Source: Streptantibioticus ferralitis
Lineage (GTDB): Bacteria; Actinomycetota; Actinomycetes; Streptomycetales; Streptomycetaceae
DNA: 64,000 bases
Direction: 5' to 3'
Assembly: GCF_029223525.1 (NCBI RefSeq)
Contig: NZ_JARHTQ010000017.1
Location: forward strand, 1 to 64,000
In this document: piece after piece, positions 1 through 9,645 of the stretch
Numbering within the stretch: position 1 is the first letter of the stretch
Layout: each line of letters starts with the position of its first letter
Translations under genes and position numbers: made by a program
The notes under the pieces: model-generated
Told to the model about the DNA's origin: nothing
Seen by the model: only the letters and a program-made list of their open reading frames with translations
The model's database searches: none

Positions 1-63
1 GAAGACATCAGCTGCGAATGCTTCCAACTCGCCACGGATGGCTGCGATTTCTTCCGGCGTCAC
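1..63 (-). CDS. IS701-like transposase, N-terminal 21 codons only (partial)
   Basis: The leftmost 63 bases, read on the minus strand, open with GTG behind a GAAGG-like ribosome site and encode VTPEEIAAIRGELEAFAADV, then F, with the frame still open at the window edge. From memory this matches the N-terminus of IS701-family DDE transposases of streptomycetes. Only the start is visible, so neither the catalytic residues nor the intactness of the element can be judged. The gene runs leftward out of the window, away from the P450 genes. The 64 bases between it and the P450 stop show nothing else recognisable. A different protein with a similar helical N-terminus is possible. Confidence 0.45.
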   Translation of the reverse strand, partial: MTPEEIAAIRGELEAFAADVF

Positions 64-127
64 ACACCTTCAACGCATGCAGCGGCCGAAGGACACGCAC
101 CGCCAAGATCAACATGACCAAGCCCTA

Positions 128-1357
128 CTAGGACCTCGGTCCGGAGCCGAAGCGGACCGGCAGGTGGTGCGGGCCGCGGATCAGCATGCCCTCGCGCCAG
201 GTGAGGGCGGCGGGGCCGGCGTCCAGCGCGAGGTCGGGGCAGCGCTCCAGCAGCGTACGGATGGCGATCCGGGCCTCAAGGCGCGCCAGCGGCGCGCCCA
301 GGCAGAAGTGGATGCCATGCCCGAAGGCCACATGGCCGCCGGTCGGACGGCGGATATCGAAGCGGTTGGGCTCGGGGAAGCGGTCCGGGTCGCGGTCCGC
401 GTCGGCGAGTGCCACCAGGACCAGCTCGCCGCCGCCGGGGATCACGGTCCCGCCCACCTCGTACGGCTCGGTGGTGAACCGGTACGTCGGCGTCTCCACC
501 GGGCCGTCCCAGCGCAGCATCTCCTCGACGGCGTTGCCGATCAGTGTGAAGTCGGCGCGCAGCGCGGCCAGTTGCTCCGGGTGGGTCAGCAGCGCCAGTA
601 CGCCGTTGGAGATGAGATTGACCGTGGTCTCGTGTCCGGCGACCAGCAACAGCCAGGCGGTACCGCGCAGTTCCTCGGCGGAGAGCCGGTCGCCGTCCTC
701 GTCGGTGGTGCGGATCAGCGCGCTCATCAGATCGTCGCCGGGCGCGCGCCGCTTGTCGTCCAGCAGCCGGTCGAGATAGGCGGTCACCTCCTGGACGGCC
801 GCGTACCGTACGGCGGGATCGATGGCCGACAGCGCGTTGTTGGACCAGTTGCGGAACGCCTCCCGGTCGAGTGTCGGCACGCCGATCAGTTCGCAGATCA
901 CCGCGATCGGCAGCGGGAACGACAGCGCCTCCACCAGATCGGCCCGGCCGTCCGGCTCCGCGAGCATCGCGTCCAGCAGCCGGTCGGTGATCTCCTGGAT
1001 GCGCGGCGCGAGACCCTGGACCCTGCGCGGGGTGAACTCCTTGACTACCAGCTTGCGCAGCCGTGCGTGATCCGGCGGATCCGAGTTGAGCATATGGGTT
1101 CCGGCGGCCGGGCTGCTCAGCGGGAAGGTTTCGGCGGCCTTCTCCCACCGCTTCGACAACCGCGGGTCGGCCAGCGCGGCACGCCCCGCCTCATACCCGA
1201 CGACCAACCACGCGTCGGCGCCCTCGGGTATTCGCACCCGGTGCACGGGTCCGCGCTCACGCAGTGCCGCGTACACCGGATAGGGGTCGCGGACGAAGTC
1301 CTCACCCATTGCCGCCAGATCGATCACTTCGTCCGCCCTCACCGCGCGCCCTCTCAT
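128..1357 (-). CDS. Cytochrome P450 (first of a tandem pair)
   Basis: A 409-residue haem monooxygenase with normal length for a soluble bacterial class I P450. Visible signatures are the I-helix oxygen-binding motif AGHETT (240-245), the K-helix ExxR (E279-R282) and the haem loop FGHGIHFCLG (345-354) with the axial thiolate Cys352. There is no membrane anchor. It lies about 100 bp downstream of a close paralogue on the same strand, so the two are probably co-transcribed. No ferredoxin or ferredoxin reductase is adjacent, so electrons must come from elsewhere. The substrate cannot be told: no biosynthetic cluster surrounds it. A 65-base stretch (681-745) is identical to the paralogue, while the flanking sequence has drifted. 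Confidence 0.95.
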   Translation of the reverse strand: MRGRAVRADEVIDLAAMGEDFVRDPYPVYAALRERGPVHRVRIPEGADAWLVVGYEAGRAALADPRLSKRWEKAAETFPLSSPAAGTHMLNSDPPDHARLRKLVVKEFTPRRVQGLAPRIQEITDRLLDAMLAEPDGRADLVEALSFPLPIAVICELIGVPTLDREAFRNWSNNALSAIDPAVRYAAVQEVTAYLDRLLDDKRRAPGDDLMSALIRTTDEDGDRLSAEELRGTAWLLLVAGHETTVNLISNGVLALLTHPEQLAALRADFTLIGNAVEEMLRWDGPVETPTYRFTTEPYEVGGTVIPGGGELVLVALADADRDPDRFPEPNRFDIRRPTGGHVAFGHGIHFCLGAPLARLEARIAIRTLLERCPDLALDAGPAALTWREGMLIRGPHHLPVRFGSGPRS

Positions 1358-1458
1358 CCAGAACTTCCGTCACGCTAGTCAGCGGTCCGGCCTCGTTGAA
1401 CAGCAGATCCGGCCGAATCCGGTGCACGGCAGCCGCCCCGCACACCGCCCCCGGCCGG

Positions 1459-2691
1459 TCAGCCCTGCGGCGTCCAGCGGACCGCCAGCCGTCGCACCCC
1501 GCGGATCAGTAGCCCGGGACGCCAGTCGGGGGTGCTCGGGGCGGTGTCCAGAGCGAGGTCGGGGAAACGATTCAGCAGGGAGCGGATGGCGATCTGGCCC
1601 TCCATCCTGGCCAGCGGGGCGCCCAGGCAGAAGTGGATGCCATGACCGAAAGCCACATGACCGCCAGCCTGGCGGCGGATGTCGAAGCGGTTCGGGTCCG
1701 GGTAGCGATTCGGGTCGCGGTCCGCGGCAGCGAGGCTGAGGATCACCAACTCGCCGCCCCCGGGTATCTCCGTGCCGCCGACCTCGTAGGGCTGGGTGGT
1801 GAAACGGGCGGTCGCGCCCTCCACCGGGCCGTCCCAGCGGAGCATCTCCTCGACGGCGTTGTCGACAAGGGTCACGTCGGCGCGCAGGGCGGCCAGTTGC
1901 TCGGGATGGGTCAGCAGCCCGAGAACGCCGTTGGTGATCAGGTTGACGGTGGTCTCATGGCCCGCGACAAGGAGCAGGAAGGCCATCGAGGTCAGCTCCT
2001 GCGGCGAGAGCCGGTCGCCGTCCTCGTCGGTGGTGCGGATCAGCGCGCTCATCAGATCGTCGCCGGGCGCACGGCGCTTGTGCTCCACCATCTGCGACAG
2101 GTAGCCGGCCATCGCGGTGACGGCCGCCTGTTCCCGCTCGGCGTCACCATGCGGTGTGATCAGCGTGTTCGACCACTCACGGAACGGTTCACGGTCCATG
2201 AACGGCACCCCGAGCAGCTCGCAGATCACCGCGATCGGCAGCGGAAACGCCAGCGCCTCCACCAGATCCGCGTGGCCACCGGAAGGTGACGCGGCCATCG
2301 CGTCCAGGAGTTCATCGGTGAGCTGCTGTACACGCGGCCGCAGTGCCTCGATGCGGCGCGGGGTGAACTCCTTGGCGACCAGCCTGCGCAGCCGGGTGTG
2401 CCGTGGTGCGTCGGAGTTGAGCATATGGCGGACGAGTTCGCCCTGCTCATCGTCCGGTACCCAGTCGTCGGCGGACTTCGTCCAGTCCTTGGAGAGTGTC
2501 GGGGCGGCCAGCGCGGCACGCACCTCGTCATGGCCGACGACGAGCCAGCCCGTGTCGCCCTCAGGTGTGATCACCCGGTGGACCGGGCCGCGCTCGCGCA
2601 GTTCCGCGTAGACAGGGTACGGATCGGCGTGAAACGCCGATCCGTACGCCCTCAGGTCGACTGCCGGTTGCTCGGTGGCCTGTTCTGTCAT
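1459..2691 (-). CDS. Cytochrome P450 (second of a tandem pair)
   Basis: A 410-residue soluble P450 with AGHETT in the I-helix (243-248), ExxR (E282-R285) and the haem-binding FGHGIHFCLG with Cys355. It is the upstream member of a tandem duplication: it shares long blocks with the next gene (central and C-terminal regions) but differs in the N-terminal third and around residues 165-195, where substrate-recognition regions often lie. This suggests the two enzymes act on related but different substrates; that is inference. The start ATG at 2691 lies after a short purine-rich stretch. About 100 bp separate it from the KDPG-aldolase-like gene, which is on the same strand but functionally unrelated. 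Confidence 0.95.
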   Translation of the reverse strand: MTEQATEQPAVDLRAYGSAFHADPYPVYAELRERGPVHRVITPEGDTGWLVVGHDEVRAALAAPTLSKDWTKSADDWVPDDEQGELVRHMLNSDAPRHTRLRRLVAKEFTPRRIEALRPRVQQLTDELLDAMAASPSGGHADLVEALAFPLPIAVICELLGVPFMDREPFREWSNTLITPHGDAEREQAAVTAMAGYLSQMVEHKRRAPGDDLMSALIRTTDEDGDRLSPQELTSMAFLLLVAGHETTVNLITNGVLGLLTHPEQLAALRADVTLVDNAVEEMLRWDGPVEGATARFTTQPYEVGGTEIPGGGELVILSLAAADRDPNRYPDPNRFDIRRQAGGHVAFGHGIHFCLGAPLARMEGQIAIRSLLNRFPDLALDTAPSTPDWRPGLLIRGVRRLAVRWTPQG

Positions 2692-2795
2692 CGGGCCGTA
2701 CCCCCCGTGGTCTGCCGTGTGGGCCTGGAGATCAACTAGCCATCACGATAAGCCGAGTTGGGTGGCACGGCGTCAGCCGCAGGGAGGAGAGGCCA

Positions 2796-3422
2796 CTACT
2801 CCGCGAGGTCGGCGATGCGTCCGAGGAGGTCGGCGACGCGCTTCGCGACGGTTTCCCGGTCGCCTTCCACCAGCGCGGTGCCCATGCCGCAGGCGACCGC
2901 TCCGGCGGCCAGCCACTGCGGGGCGGTGTCCGGGGTGATGCCTCCGGCGGGGAGCAGGGGTGCCTGGGGCAGCGCGGCACGAACGTCTTCCAGCCAGCGA
3001 GGGGTGACGGCGGACGCGGGGAACAACTTGACCGCGTCCGCCCCGAGTTCCAGCGCGCGCACGATCTCGTTCACGGTCGCGGCACCGGGGAAGACGGGGA
3101 TGCCGTAGCGGTGGGCGGTGGAAATCACCTCGGTGTCGAGGTTGGGCGCGACCAGGAACCGGGCTCCGGCGTCGACGGCCATCCGGGCGGAGGCGCCGTC
3201 CAGCACCGTGCCCGCGCCGATGATCGCGTCGTCGCCGACCTCGCGCACCAGCGTGGTGACCGCTTCCAGCGCGAAGGGTGTGGTCAGCGAGATCTCCAGG
3301 GTGGTGAGCCCCGCGGACAGCAGGGTGTCGGCCAACCCGGCGGCCTGGTCGTAGCTGTCGGTGCGGATGGTGGCGAAGACCCGCTGGGCCAGTGCGGCCC
3401 GAGTGATCTCCCAGCGGTACAC
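2796..3422 (-). CDS. eda: KDPG/KHG aldolase
   Basis: A 208-residue class I aldolase of the 2-keto-3-deoxy-6-phosphogluconate / 4-hydroxy-2-oxoglutarate family, which splits the keto sugar acid into pyruvate and an aldehyde (glyceraldehyde 3-phosphate or glyoxylate). The TIM-barrel protein has its conserved Glu43 in LEISLTT and the Schiff-base Lys132 in GADAVKLFPAS, and its length is standard. The start is GTG at 3422. It lies downstream of the ROK regulator gene on the same strand, back-to-back with the sugar ABC operon, so it may handle a sugar-acid product of that system. The other possible role, splitting hydroxyoxoglutarate to glyoxylate, would fit the nearby glyoxylate genes. Sequence alone does not decide between them. 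Confidence 0.9.
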   Translation of the reverse strand: MYRWEITRAALAQRVFATIRTDSYDQAAGLADTLLSAGLTTLEISLTTPFALEAVTTLVREVGDDAIIGAGTVLDGASARMAVDAGARFLVAPNLDTEVISTAHRYGIPVFPGAATVNEIVRALELGADAVKLFPASAVTPRWLEDVRAALPQAPLLPAGGITPDTAPQWLAAGAVACGMGTALVEGDRETVAKRVADLLGRIADLAE

Positions 3423-3624
3423 GGCGGCTCGCCGTCCTTTCCTGTTCGGCCTGGGCCCGTCTCGTCCGAGGGGCCGGTGGTCGGCGAAGGACTGTCAGTC
3501 GTGAAGGGCTGTCTCCTGCGGAAGGCTATCGGTCGCCACCGACAGTTCCCCGCGCGGGAAGGCCGCCGACCCGCACGGGCTGCAGCGTGCGGGTGGTACG
3601 GGTGGGGGCGTGCGCTCCCCCCCG

Positions 3625-4860
3625 TCATGCCCAACGGACTGTGCGGGCCGCCGAGTTCCCGGCGGCGGAGGGCGCCCGCCCTCCGCTGTCCAGGAAGTGG
3701 GCCAACGGCAGCGTCGCCGCTCCCACGGTGACCGCGTCGGTGCCGAGTTGGCCGAGTTCGATCGAGGCATGGCGACCGGGTTGCCGCAGCGCGTACTCGG
3801 CGGCGGCGGTACGGACGGCGGGCAGCAGCCGCGGTCCGAGCAGCAGCCCTGCCCAGCCGCCGAGGACGATGCGTTCGGGGTTGAAGAGGTTGACCAGGTC
3901 GGCGATGCCCGCACCGAGGTACTCGGCCGTCTCGTCCAACAGCGCCGCCGCCTCCTGGTCGTGCCCGGCGCGCTCCGACAAGGCGGCCAGCGCGGCCTCT
4001 TCACCCATCCCGGCCGGTGCGCCGCGCCACCGCTGAAGCAGCGACGCGGCGCCCACGTACGCCTCCAGGCAGCCGCGGGCTCCGCACCGGCAGCGGCGGC
4101 CGCCCACCCGCATCGTGGTGTGCCCCCACTCGCCCGCACTGGAGGTGGCCCCTCGGTACGGCTTGCCGTCGGCGACCACACACGCGCCGACGCCGGAGCC
4201 GATGAGCGCGATCACGGCGTCGCGCGCGCCGCGGCCCGCGCCGAACCACATCTCGGCCTGGCCGAGGGTCTTGGCGCCGTTCTCGATGTAGAGCGGCAGT
4301 CGCGTTCCGGCACGCAGCAGCCGACCGAGTGGGACGGCGTCCCAGCCGATGGTCTGAGCGTGCACGACGGCGCTGTCCCAGCCCTGTTCGACGATCCCGG
4401 GCACCCCCACCCCGACGCCCAGCACGGTGGCCGGCTCGATGCCCGCGTCGGCCGTGACGGACCGCAGCCCGTCGGCGACCAGTCGGACGACGTGGTCCAC
4501 GTCCCGCCCGCCGTCGGACAACAGGTGTTCGGTGACGGCCAGCTCGGTCAGGTCGAGGTCGAACAGACCCACCCTGACCCGGGTTTCGCCGACGTCCACG
4601 CCGACCAGGTGGCCGTAGCCGGCGGCCACCTTGAGCAGGATGCGGGGGCGGCCGCCGTCGGAGTCGGCCACTCCGGCGCGTTCCACGAGGCCGTCGGCGA
4701 TGAGCTCGCCCACCACGTTGCTGACCGATCCGGCGCTCAGACCGGTGTCCCGTCCCAACTCCAGGCGGCTGAGCGGTCCTTCGAAGTACAGATGCCGCAG
4801 CAGCGCGGAGCGGTTGCCCCGGCGCAGGTCACGTACAGTTCGCTGGGTCCTGTCCGGCAT
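3625..4860 (-). CDS. ROK-family transcriptional regulator
   Basis: A 411-residue protein with an N-terminal winged-helix DNA-binding domain (about residues 8-65, helix-turn-helix around LSRLELGRDTGLSAGSVSNV) followed by a ROK sugar-kinase fold. The ROK zinc site CRCGARGC followed by LEAY and the preceding GEWGHTT are present. Proteins with this fusion are sugar-responsive repressors or activators, such as NagC, Mlc and XylR. The gene is divergent from the sugar-binding-protein gene at 4995, with 134 bp between starts, which is the classical arrangement for a local regulator. The ligand is unknown. A C-terminal tail of about 20 residues is Ala/Arg-rich and probably disordered. Confidence 0.92.
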   Translation of the reverse strand: MPDRTQRTVRDLRRGNRSALLRHLYFEGPLSRLELGRDTGLSAGSVSNVVGELIADGLVERAGVADSDGGRPRILLKVAAGYGHLVGVDVGETRVRVGLFDLDLTELAVTEHLLSDGGRDVDHVVRLVADGLRSVTADAGIEPATVLGVGVGVPGIVEQGWDSAVVHAQTIGWDAVPLGRLLRAGTRLPLYIENGAKTLGQAEMWFGAGRGARDAVIALIGSGVGACVVADGKPYRGATSSAGEWGHTTMRVGGRRCRCGARGCLEAYVGAASLLQRWRGAPAGMGEEAALAALSERAGHDQEAAALLDETAEYLGAGIADLVNLFNPERIVLGGWAGLLLGPRLLPAVRTAAAEYALRQPGRHASIELGQLGTDAVTVGAATLPLAHFLDSGGRAPSAAGNSAARTVRWA

Positions 4861-4930
4861 GCCCTCTGACTCCCCTCCCCCGACACGCCGAACCTATCGC
4901 TGCCAGTTGCCTTGACGCCGGGTTTTCACA

Positions 4931-4960
4931 CAGTTTAAATCACGGCTTGAATTAAGGCGT
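4931..4960. promoter_or_regulatory. AT-rich direct repeat in the ROK/ABC divergent promoter
   Basis: Within otherwise GC-rich DNA the sequence TTTAAAT (4934-4940) is followed 13 bp later by TTGAATT (4947-4953), and each is followed by an A/G-rich tail. It sits about 35-60 bp ahead of the binding-protein start. AT-rich operators of this kind are usual for ROK regulators. That this is the operator is inferred from position and composition only. Confidence 0.4.
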
Positions 4961-4994
4961 GAAGGTGTTCACTTCCCGAACAAGGGGCCTCACC

Positions 4995-6314
4995 GTGCCG
5001 AATCCCAAGGCCCGGGCACTCGCGGTTGTCGCCGCCGCCCTCGCCCTCACCGCCACCGCCTGCGGCGGCGGTACCACGATCTCCGGCAGCGGCGGCAACG
5101 CGCACCCCAGGACCCTCACCTACTGGGCCAGCAACCAGGGCGCGAGCCTGGCGGACGACAAACGGGTGCTCGCCCCCGAGTTGGCGAAGTTCCAGCGGCA
5201 GACCGGGATCAAGGTCAAGCTCGAAGTCATCGGCTGGCCCGATCTGTTGAACCGGGTCCTCGCCGCCACCATCTCCGGTCAGGGCCCGGACGTGCTGAAC
5301 ATCGGCAACACCTGGTCCGCCTCGCTGCAGGCGACCGGCGCGCTGATGCCGTTCGACGCCGGCACCCTGGCGGCCATCGGCGGCCGGGACCGCTTCGCAC
5401 CCGCCGCGCTCGCGGCCACCGGCGCGGCCGGCAGGGACCCGGCCGCCGTACCGCTGTACTCCCTGTCGTACGGCCTGTACTGGAACCGCAAGCTGTTCCG
5501 CCAAGCGGGCATTGCCCGACCACCCGCCACCTGGGACGAGTTGACCGCCGACGGCCGCAAGCTCACCGGCGCGGGCCACTGGGGCCTGGCCGTCGAGGGC
5601 GCCAGCTTCGCGGAGAACGCGCACCACGCCTTCATCCTCGGCCAGCAGCACTCGGCCGACTTCTTCACCGCCGACGGCAGGCCCCGCTTCAACTCACCGC
5701 GGGCCGTCGCCGCCGTCAAGCAGTTCGTCGACTTCATGGCGAAGGACAAGATCACCGCTCCAGGCGACGCCGAGTACGCCGCCCAGCAGTCCGTACAGGA
5801 CTTCGCCAGCGGCAAGGCCGCGATGCTGATGTGGCAGTCGGCCGCATCGTCCCTCAAGGCGCATGGGATGCGGCCGGACGACTACGGTGTGGCCCCGGTG
5901 CCGTTCCAGACCGCCGACGCCTCGGGCCGGACCCGGGTCGACTCCATGGTCGCGGGGATCAATCTCGCGGTCTTCAGGAACAGCCAGAACCACGACGGCG
6001 CGGTGAAGTTCGTGAAGTTCATGACCAGCACCACGGAGCAGAAGACGCTCAACGCCGCCTACGGCTCCATCCCGCCGGTCACTCAGGCCCAAGGCGATCC
6101 CGCCTTCGCCAGCGCGGACCTGACCACCTTGCGCGAGGTGCTGGCCCGCACCGCCACGCCGCTCCCCCAGGTCCCCGACGAGAGCCAGTTCGAGACGCTG
6201 GTCGGCACCGCCGTCAAGGACCTGTTCGCCGACGCGGCGGCGGGCCGCCCGGTCACCGAGGCGAGCGTGCGCGCCGCCCTCACCAAGGCCCAGCAGCAAC
6301 TGCCGACGAGTTGA
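4995..6314 (+). CDS. ABC sugar-binding lipoprotein
   Basis: Extracellular solute-binding protein of the carbohydrate uptake type 1 family, 439 residues from the GTG at 4995. This start is preferred over an in-frame GTG at 4959 because AAGGGG lies just ahead and the signal peptide then starts correctly. The N-terminus has a basic residue pair, a hydrophobic Ala/Val stretch and a lipobox ending ATAC, with the lipidated Cys at residue 23. The mature part shows the family pattern, with a Trp/Tyr-rich mid region and LYWNRKLFRQAGI. It leads an operon with two permeases and a GH1 glycosidase, which points to a beta-linked disaccharide or oligosaccharide as cargo. The exact sugar is not deducible. 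Confidence 0.93.
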   Translation: MPNPKARALAVVAAALALTATACGGGTTISGSGGNAHPRTLTYWASNQGASLADDKRVLAPELAKFQRQTGIKVKLEVIGWPDLLNRVLAATISGQGPDVLNIGNTWSASLQATGALMPFDAGTLAAIGGRDRFAPAALAATGAAGRDPAAVPLYSLSYGLYWNRKLFRQAGIARPPATWDELTADGRKLTGAGHWGLAVEGASFAENAHHAFILGQQHSADFFTADGRPRFNSPRAVAAVKQFVDFMAKDKITAPGDAEYAAQQSVQDFASGKAAMLMWQSAASSLKAHGMRPDDYGVAPVPFQTADASGRTRVDSMVAGINLAVFRNSQNHDGAVKFVKFMTSTTEQKTLNAAYGSIPPVTQAQGDPAFASADLTTLREVLARTATPLPQVPDESQFETLVGTAVKDLFADAAAGRPVTEASVRAALTKAQQQLPTS

Positions 6315-6325
6315 GGTGACGTCAG

Positions 6326-7303
6326 ATGACGGTCACGACCGCCGCCCCGCCCTCCCCTGCCGCCGAGGCGCCCGCTCGCGGACCCCGGCGCGCGGTGCGA
6401 CTGCGCCGTGCCGCGCTGCCGTACGTGCTGCTGCTGCCCGCGCTCGTCCTGGAACTGCTGGTCCATCTGGTCCCGATGACCGTCGGCGCCGTGATGAGCT
6501 TCAAGGAGCTCACCCAGTTCTTCGTCCGCGACTGGGGCTCGGCGCCCTGGACCGGGCTCGGCAACTACCGGGTCGCGGTGCGGTTCGACGCCCCCGTCGG
6601 CCAGGCGCTGCTCCACTCCTTCCTCATCACCTGCGGCTTCACGGTCCTGTCCGTCGGGCTGTCCTGGCTGCTGGGCACGGCGGCGGCGATCCTGACGCAG
6701 GAGCGCTTCCGCGGCCGGGCGCTGCTGCGCGGGGTCTTCCTCATCCCGTACGCGTTGCCGGTATACGCGGCCGTCATCACCTGGTCGTTCATGTTCCAGC
6801 GGGACAACGGCCTGGTGAACCACCTCTTCCACGACCAGTTGCACCTCGCCTCCGGCCACCCGTTCTGGCTGATCGGCGGCAACAGCTTCGCGGCGCTGGT
6901 GACGGTCTCGGTCTGGCGCTCCTGGCCGTTCGCCTTCCTGTGCCTGACCGCCGGACTGCAGAACATCCCGCGCGAGCTGTACGAGGCCGCGGCGATGGAC
7001 GGCGCGGGGATCTGGCAGCAGATCCGGCGGATCACCATGCCGTCGCTGCGGCCGGTCAACCAGGTGCTGGTCCTGGTGCTGTTCCTGTGGACGTTCAACG
7101 ACTTCAACACGCCGTACGTGCTGTTCGGCAAGTCCGCGCCGGACGCCGCCGACGTGATCTCGATCCACATCTACCAGTCGTCGTTCATCACCTGGAACTT
7201 CGGCTCCGGGGCGGCGATGTCCGTGCTCCTGCTGCTGTTCCTGCTGCTGGTGACGGCCGGATACCTGATCGCCACCACCCGCGGGAGGGACGCCGATGCG
7301 TGA
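6326..7303 (+). CDS. ABC sugar permease, MalF type
   Basis: A 325-residue inner-membrane permease with about six membrane segments; the first is around residues 28-52. The cytoplasmic EAA loop that contacts the ATPase is clear: YEAAAMDGAGIWQQIRRIT, followed by MP. The ATG at 6326 has GAGG 10 bp upstream and lies 11 bp after the binding-protein stop. The last codons overlap the next permease by 8 bp, implying translational coupling. No ATP-binding subunit is encoded in the operon. In Streptomyces, cellobiose, maltose and similar importers share one distant ATPase (MsiK), and that is the likely partner here. Confidence 0.94.
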   Translation: MTVTTAAPPSPAAEAPARGPRRAVRLRRAALPYVLLLPALVLELLVHLVPMTVGAVMSFKELTQFFVRDWGSAPWTGLGNYRVAVRFDAPVGQALLHSFLITCGFTVLSVGLSWLLGTAAAILTQERFRGRALLRGVFLIPYALPVYAAVITWSFMFQRDNGLVNHLFHDQLHLASGHPFWLIGGNSFAALVTVSVWRSWPFAFLCLTAGLQNIPRELYEAAAMDGAGIWQQIRRITMPSLRPVNQVLVLVLFLWTFNDFNTPYVLFGKSAPDAADVISIHIYQSSFITWNFGSGAAMSVLLLLFLLLVTAGYLIATTRGRDADA

Positions 7304-8135
7304 GACCAGAGCCTTCGTGTGGACCCGGCGGATCGTGCTCACCCTGCTCGCCGCCTTCGCCCTCACCCCGGTCTACGTGATGCTGAGCGCCTCGCTCAAA
7401 CCGCTGGCCGAGGTGCAGGGCGCCTTCCGCTGGCTGCCCGGCAGGCTGACGCTGCGGCCGTACCTCGACATCTGGCACACCGTTCCGCTCGCCCACTACT
7501 TCGTCAACTCGCTCATCGTCGCGACGGGTTCGACGCTGGCCTCCGTAGTGGTCGCGGTCTTCGCCGCCTACGGGGTGAGCCGGCACCGCTTCCGGGGTCG
7601 GCGGCTGTTCACGGTGACGGTGCTGTCCACGCAGATGTTCCCGGGGATCCTCTTCCTGCTGCCGATGTTCCTGCTCTTCGTCAACATCGGGAACGCCACT
7701 GGCATCGCCCTCTACGGCAGCCGTGGCGGGCTGATCCTCACCTATCTCACGTTCTCACTGCCCTTCTCGATCTGGATGCTGGTCGGCTACCTGGACTCCA
7801 TTCCGCGCGATCTCGACGAGGCCGCGCTCACCGACGGCTGCGGGCCGCTGGGGGCGCTGCTGCGGGTGGTGGTCCCGGCGGCCGTCCCGGGCATCGTCGC
7901 GGTCGCCGTCTACGCCTTCATGACCGCGTGGGGCGAGGTGCTGTTCGCCTCCGTGATGACCAACGACACCACCCGCACGCTCGCCGTCGGACTTCAGGGC
8001 TACGCCACCGAGACCGATGTCTACTGGAACCAGGTCATGGCGGCCTCACTGGTGGTGAGCGTCCCCGTTGTCGCGGGGTTCCTGCTGCTGCAGCGCTATC
8101 TGGTCGCCGGTCTCACCGCCGGTGCCGTCAAGTGA
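7296..8135 (+). CDS. ABC sugar permease, MalG type
   Basis: The second membrane subunit of the importer has 279 residues and about six transmembrane helices. It has the EAA loop [20 protein letters not shown] followed by P, near residue 170. The start ATG lies inside the end of the upstream permease gene, so the two subunits are probably made in equal amounts. It would pair with the MalF-type subunit to form the channel. Twenty bases later the glycosidase gene begins, so import and hydrolysis are co-expressed. Confidence 0.94.
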   Translation: MRETRAFVWTRRIVLTLLAAFALTPVYVMLSASLKPLAEVQGAFRWLPGRLTLRPYLDIWHTVPLAHYFVNSLIVATGSTLASVVVAVFAAYGVSRHRFRGRRLFTVTVLSTQMFPGILFLLPMFLLFVNIGNATGIALYGSRGGLILTYLTFSLPFSIWMLVGYLDSIPRDLDEAALTDGCGPLGALLRVVVPAAVPGIVAVAVYAFMTAWGEVLFASVMTNDTTRTLAVGLQGYATETDVYWNQVMAASLVVSVPVVAGFLLLQRYLVAGLTAGAVK

Positions 8136-8154
8136 ACTCTTCGGAAGGGCTGTT

Positions 8155-9528
8155 GTGACCGAGCACAGTGTGGACGACCTCGCTGCCTTCCCCGCCGGTT
8201 TCGTCTGGGGCGCCGCCACATCCGCGTACCAGATCGAGGGCGGCGCGCGGGACGGCGGCCGTCAGCCGTCGATCTGGGACACCTTCTGCCATACCCCCGG
8301 CAAGGTCGCGAACGGCGACACCGGGGACGTCGCCTGCGACCACTACCACCGCTGGCGCGAGGACGTCGCGCTGATGCGGGAGTTTGGCATCACCGCGTAC
8401 CGCTTCTCCATCGCCTGGCCGCGGGTGGTGCCGCGGGGTGACGGCGAGGTCAACCGTCCGGGGCTGGACTTCTACGACCGGCTGGTGGACGCGCTGCTGG
8501 AGGCGGACATCACCCCGTATCCGACGCTCTACCACTGGGACCTGCCGCAGGCGCTGCAGGATCTGGGCGGCTGGCCGAGCCGGGACACCGCCGAGCGGTT
8601 CGGGGAGTACGCGGCCGTGGTGGCGGGGGCGCTCGGTGACCGGGTGCGTGACTGGGCGACGCTCAACGAGCCGCTGTGCTCCGCGTGGATCGGCCATCTG
8701 GAAGGGCGGATGGCACCGGGCCTGACGGATATGACGGCGGCGGTGCACGCCTCGTACCACCTCCACCTCGGGCACGGCCGGGCCGTCGCGGCGATCCGGG
8801 CGGCGGTGCCGGACGCCCGGGTCGGCATCGTCAACAACCTCAGCCCCTGCGAGCCCGCCACCGACCGTGAGGCGGACCGCGCGGCCGCGGTGCGCGCCGA
8901 CGGCCACGGCAACCGCTGGTGGCTGGACCCGCTGCACGGCCGCGGCTACCCGCAGGACATGATCGAGCTCTACGGGGCCGAACCTCCGGTCGGACCAGGG
9001 GACTTGGCGGCGATCGCGGCGCCCCTGGACTGGCTCGGCCTCAACTACTACTTCCGCAGTGTGGTCGCCGACGATCCGACCGGGCCGCCGCCGCACGCGC
9101 GCCAGGTCTACCTGCCCGGCGTACCGCGCACCGCCATGGACTGGGAGGTCAGCCCGGGCGGTCTGGAGACGTTGCTGATGCGGCTGACGGAGGAGTACGG
9201 CGCCCGCCGCATCCTGGTGACCGAGAACGGGGCCGCGTACCCGGACACCGTCGATCCGGACGGACAGGTCGACGATCCCGAGCGAGCCGCCTACCTGGCG
9301 GCCCATCTGGCGGCCTGTGCCCGCGCGGTGCGGCGTGGCGCGCCGCTGGGCGGGTACTTCGCGTGGTCCTTGCTGGACAACTTCGAGTGGGCGTACGGCT
9401 ATGAGAAGCGCTTCGGACTGGTACATGTGGACTACGCCACGCAGAAGCGCACCATCAAGGCCAGCGGCCGCCACTATGCCGAGCTGATCTCCGCACATCA
9501 TCGGCGCGCCCAACGGGTCTTGCGCTGA
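8155..9528 (+). CDS. GH1 beta-glucosidase (ABC operon)
   Basis: An intracellular glycoside hydrolase family 1 enzyme of 457 residues, without a signal peptide. The start chosen is GTG at 8155, with GGAAGGG 6 bp ahead; an earlier in-frame start would lie inside the permease gene. The N-terminal GH1 signature [15 protein letters not shown] is present, as are the acid/base Glu in TLNEP and the nucleophile Glu in LVTENG. The C-terminal [19 protein letters not shown] block is also typical. It would cleave the imported beta-glycoside to monosaccharide. Strong hairpins follow the stop, closing the operon. Confidence 0.95.
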   Translation: MTEHSVDDLAAFPAGFVWGAATSAYQIEGGARDGGRQPSIWDTFCHTPGKVANGDTGDVACDHYHRWREDVALMREFGITAYRFSIAWPRVVPRGDGEVNRPGLDFYDRLVDALLEADITPYPTLYHWDLPQALQDLGGWPSRDTAERFGEYAAVVAGALGDRVRDWATLNEPLCSAWIGHLEGRMAPGLTDMTAAVHASYHLHLGHGRAVAAIRAAVPDARVGIVNNLSPCEPATDREADRAAAVRADGHGNRWWLDPLHGRGYPQDMIELYGAEPPVGPGDLAAIAAPLDWLGLNYYFRSVVADDPTGPPPHARQVYLPGVPRTAMDWEVSPGGLETLLMRLTEEYGARRILVTENGAAYPDTVDPDGQVDDPERAAYLAAHLAACARAVRRGAPLGGYFAWSLLDNFEWAYGYEKRFGLVHVDYATQKRTIKASGRHYAELISAHHRRAQRVLR

Positions 9529-9645
9529 GTTGGGCACCGCCGGGGAGCATGGGCCTTGCCCGCGACTTCCCGGGGGCTCGCCCCACATCATCCGCCGAGA
9601 TGGCCGGTAACCCCGCGGCGTGGACCTGCGGTCCCGCCCCGGCCG

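Noticed and set aside
128-2691. P450 pair as part of a natural-product gene cluster
   Set aside because: No synthase, tailoring or resistance genes lie beside them; on one side is a transposase fragment and on the other a sugar locus.
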